Origin: a virus
Length of the DNA stretch: 22,628 nucleotides
Strand: one strand, 5' to 3'
IMG/VR virus record: IMGVR_UViG_3300034190_000222
Span: 1 to 22,628 of that record
The first letter of the stretch is position 1. Each line of letters starts with the position of its first letter. Positions 9,960 to 16,358 of this stretch are shown here, piece after piece. The notes below the pieces were generated by a model. That model was not told the origin of the DNA. It saw nothing but the letters and a program-made list of their open reading frames with translations, and did no database searches. The position numbers and the translations under genes were made by a program.

Positions 9960-12292
9960 TGTTATCTGTTATATCACAAGCTTCTAAATCTGTATATGAT
10001 GCAAATATTACATCATACGATAAAAAATATAAAATGTTAAGTAACTTAGCTGAACGTAATTTTACATATGATAATAAAAAATATAGAAGTGTAGAACATG
10101 CATATCAAACATTAAAGTCAGGTAAATTTGATGAAAATATATATACAAAATATTTACAAGCAGATTTTAAAAATGGTATGGGTCCTAAATTAGTAGGACG
10201 TATGGGTACGTATAGACCTGTTACAGATGGTTTAATGAAAAATTTAATAAAAGAATCTTTAGCGCAAAATCCAGACAAGTTACAACTATTATTAAAAACA
10301 GGTAATGAAAAATTAACACACACAATAGGCAATGATTATTGGACTAATAGATTTCCTGAAATTTTAACAGAGCTTAGAGATGAACAGATAAGTGCAACCC
10401 CTAAAACTAAAACACCTACATCTAAAAATACATTGAAAATATATTATCCATATGCAAATAAAAACAAAACAATTAATCATGCAAACTCATATAAACAAAT
10501 TGTAGAAGCACAAAATCCTGGTTTAACTGTAGAGTTAGTAGATAATAAATCACAATCAGATATGGTATTTGGTCGTGGACAAGGTATGGGTAATCCTTTT
10601 TCAAGTGAATCATCACACAAAGAAGTAATAGTTAAAACAAGATATTTTGATGAAACAATGATTATGTATGAAGCATGGCTTAAAGGTGAACCTATGCCAG
10701 AAGGTACAGTTCCTATTACACCAGAACAACAAAAAAGATTAAATGCTTTAAAAGCAGAATGGGATAATAAACTAAAACCTTTTAAATCTAGTTCATCATT
10801 TGAAACTGTTAAAAGATATTCAGTAGAAGATTTACGTAATAACCCAGATAAAATATATATTTTTGGTGATAATACAGAAGGTTGGGGTAAAGGTGGTCAA
10901 GCAATTGTACGTGATGAATCTAATGCATTTGGTATTTCTACTAAAGATAGTCCTACACAATTTATGTCTGATAATAATTTTGAAGCTAACAAAGCAAAAA
11001 TAGATGCAGATATAGCAGCTATTAAAGCAGATGGTAGACCTATTGTATTTCCTGAAGATGGAATTGGAACAGGTAGAGCAGATTTAAAAAATAAAGCTCC
11101 TAAAACTTGGAATTATTTAGAAGAACAAATAAATGAATTAAGAGGTAAAACTTCTAATAATGCAGGTGAAATTAAATTTAACCAAGTAGACCCTAATCCT
11201 CGTTACCCTGAAAGAACAAAATATAATGCAGTCAATTCAGATATAACTTATGATTTTGCTAAAGGTGCTGTGGGTAGTGGTGCTACAAAAAAACATGCAG
11301 GAAATAAGTACAATTGGGTTGGTATTAATGATGATGGATTAATGACTAAACCAAAAAAACCTTTGGCAGAAGCAATAGCTAAAGATTTGTTAGATGGTAA
11401 AACTGTCAATATAGCTGGACATGGTATTTATAAATCTACAAGAAGAGGTTCTGTAGGTTTTACTAGACCAATGGCACAATCTGTTATAGATAATGAAATG
11501 GTTGAATTATTTCAAATAGTTGATGAGATTACTGGAGATAATCCAATTACAGGAAAAGTTATTTCTGGTGGACAAAGTGGATTTGATAAAGCTGGAGTAC
11601 AAGCAGCACATTTGTTTGGTATTCCTACTGAAGTAAATTATTCAGGAAAAGGTTTATGGAGAGATAGTACTGGTAAAGATATAGATAATTTTGATTCATT
11701 TAAAAAAAGATTTGATACCTTTGGACCACGTTCAGTAGGTGCTGCACAAGTAAATTTAGAAGGACAAGTAGATAACATTTCAAAAAAATATAATTTGCCT
11801 AAAGGAACTACTAAAAAGTTTCTTTCTTCTTTTGCTAATAATGTTTTAGACCCTATGGAATCTATTATAGTTAAAAGTCTCACAGCTGTAGGATTAGGAG
11901 CATTAGCTGGACCATTAGTAACTTATGAAATATCTAACATTCTTTTAAATATGTTTCAAAAAGGTGAACAATCAGCTGCAAAAATACAATTAGCAAACTC
12001 TGCAATTTTTGGGGAAGCTTTAGGTTTAATAGAAGACTCTTCAGAATATACCGAAGGTTTAGAATTTGAAATTATAATAGATGCTTTAGAAGGTGTTGTA
12101 AATTTTTCAGAAATGTCTCCTGTTATGTATGCAGAAGATAAAGCATTACAAGTTCCTGTTATCCGAAAAGGTGTTGATACTGTTATGAAACCTGTTTCAA
12201 AAGTTTATGATACAAGTAAAGATTATTTAAAAACAGGTGGACAACATCTTATAGATGCTGCTTCTAGAATTGGAAGGACAATTACAGAATGA
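9959..12292 (+). CDS. Multi-domain NADAR / SLOG-like ADP-ribose-processing protein in virion gene block
   Basis: A 777-residue protein with four recognisable parts. Residues 18-141 form a NADAR domain: KMLSNLAERNF, SVEHAYQ, then LTHTIGNDYW (Asp126, Trp128). NADAR enzymes remove ADP-ribose from guanine in nucleic acid and act in NAD-related pathways. Residues 199-243 (VFGRGQGMGNPF plus a Tyr/Trp helix) resemble DUF4326, without its Cys/His end. Residues 284-395 carry YIFGDN, GKGGQAIVRDE, NAFGISTKD and VFPEDGIGTGRADL, a phage/bacterial family of unknown function with a macro-like look. Residues 425-590 carry VNIAGHGIY, VISGGQSGFDKAG, GIPTEV and GKDIDNFDSFKKRF, a YpsA/SLOG-like Rossmann domain that usually binds nucleotide-derived ligands. 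Residues 636-665 are hydrophobic, then an amphipathic tail. Overlaps both neighbours (TAATG, ATGA). Likely role: handling ADP-ribose or NAD-derived molecules in the host, perhaps delivered by the particle. The NADAR and GGQSG calls are firm; the other two moderate; delivery is inference. Confidence 0.82.
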   Translation: MLSVISQASKSVYDANITSYDKKYKMLSNLAERNFTYDNKKYRSVEHAYQTLKSGKFDENIYTKYLQADFKNGMGPKLVGRMGTYRPVTDGLMKNLIKESLAQNPDKLQLLLKTGNEKLTHTIGNDYWTNRFPEILTELRDEQISATPKTKTPTSKNTLKIYYPYANKNKTINHANSYKQIVEAQNPGLTVELVDNKSQSDMVFGRGQGMGNPFSSESSHKEVIVKTRYFDETMIMYEAWLKGEPMPEGTVPITPEQQKRLNALKAEWDNKLKPFKSSSSFETVKRYSVEDLRNNPDKIYIFGDNTEGWGKGGQAIVRDESNAFGISTKDSPTQFMSDNNFEANKAKIDADIAAIKADGRPIVFPEDGIGTGRADLKNKAPKTWNYLEEQINELRGKTSNNAGEIKFNQVDPNPRYPERTKYNAVNSDITYDFAKGAVGSGATKKHAGNKYNWVGINDDGLMTKPKKPLAEAIAKDLLDGKTVNIAGHGIYKSTRRGSVGFTRPMAQSVIDNEMVELFQIVDEITGDNPITGKVISGGQSGFDKAGVQAAHLFGIPTEVNYSGKGLWRDSTGKDIDNFDSFKKRFDTFGPRSVGAAQVNLEGQVDNISKKYNLPKGTTKKFLSSFANNVLDPMESIIVKSLTAVGLGALAGPLVTYEISNILLNMFQKGEQSAAKIQLANSAIFGEALGLIEDSSEYTEGLEFEIIIDALEGVVNFSEMSPVMYAEDKALQVPVIRKGVDTVMKPVSKVYDTSKDYLKTGGQHLIDAASRIGRTITE

Positions 12293-13515
12293 GTTATAAA
12301 GTAAAATCAGATAAATCAGCAGAGCTTATGTACATAGCAGACACTGGTGAATACAAGATTATAGTAGACGTTGGCGATACAATATACGTATTTGATACAC
12401 CAGCAGGTTCTACATTGTCACAATTAACTGACTACCAAATGGTTGAAGGTGAGAATGAAAAAAAAGTTAGAACAAAACTTGGTATTTATGTAACAGATAA
12501 CACAACTTTTAACTCTGGATTTTACAACAATGATAGATTAGTAAGCGTTCCTATAAACGTTAATCAAATAACACCTGCTATAGCTGACGATGCTAATGAT
12601 GTGTTAAAAGGTTTTTTTGATGGACAAAAGAACATGATAGAAATTTATGGTGCATCTAATGATTTGTGGACAGACCCAGAGTATTTAGCAGAAATAGCAT
12701 CTCTTACTGCACAAAATGATGGAGATGTTGATGCAGCTGTAGAAGTGTTTGAAGGTACACCTGCTTATGGAGCTATCTTAGAAAGATTAAAAGTATCTGA
12801 ATCAGAATTACAAGCACAAAAACTTTTAAGGTCAGACCCATTAGGTTTTGGAAACGTAAGAGAAGATAATATATTAAACCTAGAAGGTGCAGTACAAGCA
12901 TCAGGAGGAAGTATTCCTACAGAAGCTGTACATTATTTAGCAGACTTAGTTACTAAAGGTATTATGACATTAGATGGTGCTAAAAGAAATATCATAGGTG
13001 CAACAGATAAATACAGTACTTATGCAGATAAACTAGATGCAGGTTTTGTTGGAGTATTAGAAGGCAAAGATATAACTTTAACTAAAACTGGCGAAGAAGA
13101 TGTACAAACTTTATTGGATACTTACTTACCTTCTTACTTGCACGGAACTATTGATATAGCTAAAGAAGCAGGTAAGATACGTGCTAATCCAGATTATGAA
13201 GATACACTTGTTGCAAGTATGAAAAAAGCTAGGTTTGCTGATTACAATATGTATGACGAAGATGTCAACTGGAATGTAATTTTAGCTGGTAAAAAACAAT
13301 TGTACAAAACTGTTATGGGTAATGAACCTAAAGAAGATGACCCTGCTTTAGATGCAATTATTAGAATGAATGATACAGGTAAAGCTACATCTTATCTTAG
13401 AGAAATAGGATTAGAACAAGGTAATCAAAATGTTATGGCTGATAGAGATAAAGCAGCAATGGCAGCATTTGGTGATGGTACAATAAGAAGTCAAGCATAT
13501 GTGGAGAATAGATAA
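12289..13515 (+). CDS. Putative virion protein, unknown family (408 aa)
   Basis: A 408-residue acidic protein whose ATG overlaps the stop of the NADAR gene (ATGA) with AAGGA about 12 bases upstream. The first ~100 residues are beta-rich (YKIIVDVGDTIYVFDTPAG, VSVPINVNQI). The rest is helical with many Asp/Glu and repeated A-x-x-x-G patterns, including SGGSIPTEAVHYLADLVTKGIM around residues 205-228, which looks like a small helical unit seen in minor virion proteins. The C-terminus (FGDGTIRSQAYVENR) is polar. No catalytic signature is visible. Coupled translation with genes on both sides and place before the scaffold gene suggest a particle component. Confidence 0.7.
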   Translation: MSYKVKSDKSAELMYIADTGEYKIIVDVGDTIYVFDTPAGSTLSQLTDYQMVEGENEKKVRTKLGIYVTDNTTFNSGFYNNDRLVSVPINVNQITPAIADDANDVLKGFFDGQKNMIEIYGASNDLWTDPEYLAEIASLTAQNDGDVDAAVEVFEGTPAYGAILERLKVSESELQAQKLLRSDPLGFGNVREDNILNLEGAVQASGGSIPTEAVHYLADLVTKGIMTLDGAKRNIIGATDKYSTYADKLDAGFVGVLEGKDITLTKTGEEDVQTLLDTYLPSYLHGTIDIAKEAGKIRANPDYEDTLVASMKKARFADYNMYDEDVNWNVILAGKKQLYKTVMGNEPKEDDPALDAIIRMNDTGKATSYLREIGLEQGNQNVMADRDKAAMAAFGDGTIRSQAYVENR

Positions 13516-14468
13516 TGCCAGAAATATTTAGAAAAGACTTAGTAGGTTCATACACTGTAAGTGATTTAGAATATTACGGAGATGGTACTAAAGAAAACCC
13601 AGGGTTAATTAATGATAATTATTCTTTACAGCCACAAGCTTATGACAGTGGTAGTACTTCAGGACCTAAATACAGTGCAGAAGAGGGATATACAACAGGT
13701 ACTGCTTTGTTTCCTTTTTTACCAGAAAAAGTACTTAAAGAATTTTCTAAACAATGGGCGAAATCTGGTGATTCAGAAATTGCATTAGGTGCAACTAGAC
13801 AAACAGCAGATTGGAAAGCCGAGTTTGGATATTTACAAAGAGATGATGGTTCATTAATAATGGATGAAATATCAGCATTATCTACTAAAGCAACATATGA
13901 ACAAACATTATCTGAAGTAGGTATTAAAGACTTTAGTGATTTTAAAGATGAATTTGAATCTTTAATAACAAATGAAGTGTCTGGTGCAGAGTTTCAACAA
14001 CGAATAGATATAACTTATGCAGGTGTTGTTAATCAAATACCAGAAGTAGAAGCACTATTTAGAGATAGATATGATATAAACGTTGATGCACCTACAATAT
14101 TTGGTGCTTTAATTAATCCAAAGATACAAGATAAAGTATTAGCAGGAGAAATACAAACATTACAGTTACAAGCAGAAGCTAGTTCTAGAGGATTTACTAC
14201 AAGTTTTTCAAGATTTCAAGAACTTAAAAACAGAGGTTTAAGTCAAGAACAAGCTAGAGGTATTTATCAAACTGCTAATCAAACAATAAGTCAAGCAGAA
14301 TCTATTGGTAGAGAATTAGATATAAATACATTAGAAGAAGCTACATTAGGTGAGACAAACGCTACTAAAAGATTACAAAAGATATCTGCAGAACTTCAAT
14401 CTAAACAAGGTATACAATTAGGAGCTGCAAAAATAAATGACGAAGTTACTGGACTTATAGCAGATTAG
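13515..14468 (+). CDS. Putative virion protein, helical (317 aa)
   Basis: A 317-residue protein starting in a TAATG overlap with GGAGA upstream. Residues 1-75 are polar and low in predicted structure (YGDGTKENPG, DSGSTSGPKY). From ~120 onward it is helical: an ELQQRI-like segment (SGAEFQQRIDITYAGVV), then a repeated Ala/Gln-rich stretch with LQLQAEASSRGF, FQELKNRGLSQEQARGIY and TLEEATLGETNATKRLQ. I recall this arrangement, an 'aliphatic-x-x-Q-A' helix followed by G-L-S-x-x-Q-A, in minor virion proteins of actinobacterial and marine phages, but I have no function for it. It is the last gene of the coupled block; the -10 element of the next unit overlaps the region just after its TAG. Confidence 0.7.
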   Translation: MPEIFRKDLVGSYTVSDLEYYGDGTKENPGLINDNYSLQPQAYDSGSTSGPKYSAEEGYTTGTALFPFLPEKVLKEFSKQWAKSGDSEIALGATRQTADWKAEFGYLQRDDGSLIMDEISALSTKATYEQTLSEVGIKDFSDFKDEFESLITNEVSGAEFQQRIDITYAGVVNQIPEVEALFRDRYDINVDAPTIFGALINPKIQDKVLAGEIQTLQLQAEASSRGFTTSFSRFQELKNRGLSQEQARGIYQTANQTISQAESIGRELDINTLEEATLGETNATKRLQKISAELQSKQGIQLGAAKINDEVTGLIAD

Positions 14469-14470
14469 TG

Positions 14471-14476
14471 TATAAT
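14471..14476 (+). promoter_or_regulatory. -10 element TATAAT of a candidate promoter for the scaffold/capsid unit
   Basis: A perfect TATAAT hexamer two bases after the stop of the upstream gene. A start site about seven bases downstream (~14483) would begin the transcript at the first pseudoknot of the leader. No convincing -35 hexamer is present at 16-18 bases spacing (candidates ACTGGA or CTGGAC match poorly), so a phage-modified polymerase or an activator could be needed. The placement at the head of a structured leader and a strongly expressed gene pair is the main support. Confidence 0.5.
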
Positions 14477-14482
14477 AGACAT

Positions 14483-14650
14483 TAAGCGTTGCGTGGTCCG
14501 CTAATAGACCTGCACTCAGCTTTCAAAGCCTACGTAGAAAGCTCGTATTAAAACCGTAGAGTAATGGACTTATAGCTTTAAGCTACCAGAGAGATAAGTC
14601 AAGTGGTAAAGGTAGCACCCCGATAGGATTGCCTATGGTCTTATCTGACA
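14483..14650 (+). ncRNA. Structured leader RNA with three tandem H-type pseudoknots upstream of scaffold/capsid
   Basis: The 208 bases between 14468 and the scaffold start carry no gene but dense complementarity. Pseudoknot 1: AGCG 14485-14488 with CGCT 14499-14502, and GGTC 14495-14498 with GACC 14507-14510. Pseudoknot 2: AGCTTTC 14518-14524 with GAAAGCT 14537-14543, and loop bases CTACG 14530-14534 with CGTAG 14555-14559. Pseudoknot 3: GACTTAT 14567-14573 with ATAAGTC 14594-14600, and loop bases GCTACC 14582-14587 with GGTAGC 14611-14616. A final hairpin pairs ATAGG 14623-14627 with CCTAT 14632-14636. A competing helix joins AGATAAG 14592-14598 to CTTATCT 14640-14646. There is no T-run, so it is not a simple terminator. 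It may control translation of scaffold and capsid, or be a separate small RNA. I match it to no known family. Confidence 0.65.
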
Positions 14651-14664
14651 GGTTAATACATAGT

Positions 14665-14670
14665 GGAGGT
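14665..14670 (+). promoter_or_regulatory. Ribosome binding site of scaffold gene
   Basis: GGAGGT, six bases before ATG 14677. It decides the start: the frame stays open to a TTG at 14629, but that codon lies inside the hairpin of the leader RNA and has no ribosome binding site. Confidence 0.8.
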
Positions 14671-14676
14671 ACAAAG

Positions 14677-15132
14677 ATGGAAGAATTTGATGCACCAGAA
14701 AACGGTGTTAAACAAATGAGAGAAGCTCTCGATAGACAAGCCGAGAAAAATAAAAAGCTTGAAACAGAATTAGCTCTTTATAAAGACAAAGAGATTGATT
14801 CAGTTTTTGGTGAGATTGGCTTAGAAACTAACAAGGGTTTTGGTAAGGCGTTAAAGCAAGTGTATGATGGACCTATTAATAAAGAGTCCATTGCAGAGTT
14901 TGCTAAGACTGAGTATGGTTTTGAACCAAGCGGTCAAGTACAGAATGAACCACAGACTGAACTTGAACAGCCAGTACAAGACGATGCACGTTCTAGAGTA
15001 GCTGCACTTGATGCAAATTCAGTGTCTGATATACCTCAAGATGTCAATGAACAGTTGGCTAACATTCTACAGAATGGGTCTGTTAAGGATTCCTTAGCAG
15101 CAAAGCTAAACATCATGGACCAACAAAAATAA
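14677..15132 (+). CDS. Capsid scaffold protein
   Basis: A 151-residue acidic protein directly upstream of the major capsid gene, the classical place for a scaffold. Scaffolds co-assemble with coat subunits in the procapsid and leave before or during packaging. Residues ~8-40 form a charged coiled coil (EALDRQAEKNKKLETELALYK), residues ~45-85 are a mixed helix region, then a Gln/Glu/Pro-rich disordered linker (~85-110), and a C-terminal helical part (VNEQLANILQNGSVKDSLAAKL) that would be the coat-binding end. The product lacks the Ser/His/Asp signature of a fused protease, so maturation proteolysis is not evident in this window. Codons are somewhat richer in C/G than in the upstream block. Identification rests on context and composition, which is typical since scaffold sequences diverge quickly. 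Confidence 0.8.
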   Translation: MEEFDAPENGVKQMREALDRQAEKNKKLETELALYKDKEIDSVFGEIGLETNKGFGKALKQVYDGPINKESIAEFAKTEYGFEPSGQVQNEPQTELEQPVQDDARSRVAALDANSVSDIPQDVNEQLANILQNGSVKDSLAAKLNIMDQQK

Positions 15133-15137
15133 AAAAT

Positions 15138-15161
15138 TAATACGACAACATAATACGGAGG
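15138..15161 (+). promoter_or_regulatory. T7-promoter-like motif and ribosome binding site before capsid gene
   Basis: In the 35-base gap before the capsid gene, TAATACGAC (15138-15146) is identical to bases -17 to -9 of the T7 class III promoter, and after a partly matching stretch comes TA-ATA-CGGAG. The heptamer TAATACG is repeated at 15151-15157. GGAGG 15157-15161 is a strong ribosome binding site six bases before ATG 15168. The core CACTATA that is best conserved among T7-like promoters is missing, so the promoter call is weak, while the ribosome binding site is sound. Confidence 0.35.
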
Positions 15162-15167
15162 TAGAAT

Positions 15168-16286
15168 ATGGGAGCAATATCCCTAACTAACAATTCAATT
15201 TACTCCCAGAAGATTAATAACTTTTCTGGTGAGTTATTCCGTGTAGGTGGTCAAAGAACTCCTTTCTTGTCAGCAACAGGAGGATTAAACGGAGGTAAGG
15301 TTTTACAATCTACTTTCTGGCAAATCCAAGCTGCTGATAGTGCTGTAGTTTCCTCTGAGCCAACAAAAGCTCAAGAAGGTGCGCAGCCAACAGAGTATCT
15401 TGGAAGAGATAGAGTCGCTTATACAGGCGTTACTCAAATCTTCCATAAAGGAATTAAGATGACCTACACAGCTATGGCAACATATCAACACCAAAATCCA
15501 TTCGATTTGAGTGCAAACATTGCAAACTCATCTGATGGTGATGGAACAGTTACAGCTGCTGACAAACTTGCTTTGTCCGGTAGTAACCCAATCGTTGATG
15601 AGTTCGCAGAGCAAATGTCTATGGCACTTGAAAAAGTGGCTAGAGAAGTAGAGTGGTTCGCATTCAACGGTACATTCGCAGATGGTGCTAATACAACACC
15701 AGGTGCTGGTACAAGAGAAATGCGTGGACTTAACGAGTATTGCGCACTAAACGCTAATGCTAACAATACAGTTGCACCTACATTTGTAGGCGGTAACGTA
15801 CACTATTGTGATGCATCTGGTGATGGTTCAGGCGCAGATAAAGTACTTTCATGGGATTCAATCTCAGAAGGACTTAAGAGACTATATGATGCTCACGCAC
15901 CAATGCAGTCTCCTGTACTTTGTGTTACTCCTAAGCAACTACTTGACTTAAATAAAGAACTACTTGCTGGTACAGTTGGTATTACAGGAGCAATCATTCC
16001 TAGAGATAGAAATGTTGCTGGTATCGATATTGATACTATTGTAACTCCATTCGGTTCAATCGGAATGATGGTTATAGACCCTAATATCATGCCTGCAAAC
16101 AGTGCATTTATTTTGGACTTTGCGTTTATACAACCAGTGTTCACAAATATCCCAGGATATGGAACAGTGTTTGTTAGAGACATAGACCAAGATGATTATG
16201 CAAGAGTATCAAAAGCTATCTACATGGAAATGGGATACGACTTTGGTCCTCCTTCATATCACTTGCTATTCAAAGACGTAGCTTAA
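15168..16286 (+). CDS. Major capsid protein (HK97-fold, SU10/DUF5309-like)
   Basis: A 372-residue protein after the scaffold with a GGAGG ribosome binding site. It should form the head shell. The pattern resembles the DUF5309/SU10-type HK97-fold coat: N-terminal arm, EPTKAQEGAQP (residues 64-74) on the E-loop side, VTQIFHKGIKMTYTA (88-102), the spine-helix segment FAEQMSMALEKVAREVEWFAFNGT (146-169) and REMRGLNEY (183-191). An insertion at 119-140 has SSDGDGTVTAADKLAL, an EF-hand/dockerin-type calcium loop spacing (Asp123, Asp125, Thr127, Asp132). Codon use differs from neighbours: Phe is mostly TTC (about 12 of 19), whereas the first 11 Phe codons of the giant gene are all TTT, as expected for selection on a very highly expressed gene. 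The fold assignment is from pattern, not search. Confidence 0.88.
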   Translation: MGAISLTNNSIYSQKINNFSGELFRVGGQRTPFLSATGGLNGGKVLQSTFWQIQAADSAVVSSEPTKAQEGAQPTEYLGRDRVAYTGVTQIFHKGIKMTYTAMATYQHQNPFDLSANIANSSDGDGTVTAADKLALSGSNPIVDEFAEQMSMALEKVAREVEWFAFNGTFADGANTTPGAGTREMRGLNEYCALNANANNTVAPTFVGGNVHYCDASGDGSGADKVLSWDSISEGLKRLYDAHAPMQSPVLCVTPKQLLDLNKELLAGTVGITGAIIPRDRNVAGIDIDTIVTPFGSIGMMVIDPNIMPANSAFILDFAFIQPVFTNIPGYGTVFVRDIDQDDYARVSKAIYMEMGYDFGPPSYHLLFKDVA

Positions 16287-16309
16287 GAATATAGAAGTAT
16301 TGAAGATTA

Positions 16310-16342
16310 GGGTAGGAATCCACCTCCTGCCCTTTTCTTCTG
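16310..16342 (+). terminator. Rho-independent terminator after major capsid gene
   Basis: GGGTAGGA (16310-16317) pairs with TCCTGCCC (16325-16332), eight base pairs with one G-U, closing a seven-base loop; the stem is followed by TTTTCTTCT. It lies 24 bases after the capsid stop, the only strong GC stem plus T-run in the window, and would end the scaffold/capsid transcript or dampen readthrough into the tail genes. Confidence 0.8.
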
Positions 16343-16349
16343 CTATAGT
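16341..16349 (+). promoter_or_regulatory. Candidate extended -10 promoter for tail gene unit
   Basis: TGCTATAGT fits the extended -10 form TGnTATAAT with one mismatch, immediately after the terminator T-run. The start would fall near 16356, giving a leader of only two or three bases before ATG 16359 and leaving the AAGGA at 16349-16353 outside the transcript. No -35 is visible. Readthrough of the terminator would use that AAGGA instead. Confidence 0.3.
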
Positions 16350-16358
16350 AAGGACAAC

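Noticed and set aside
14590-14660. A tRNA- or tmRNA-like gene in the structured leader
   Set aside because: A GTGGTA stretch looks D-loop-like, but there is no matching acceptor stem, no T-loop (GGTTCGA type) and no tag-peptide frame.
14629-14676. Upstream TTG start for the scaffold gene
   Set aside because: It lies inside a hairpin, lacks a ribosome binding site, and GGAGGT sits at the ideal distance from ATG 14677.
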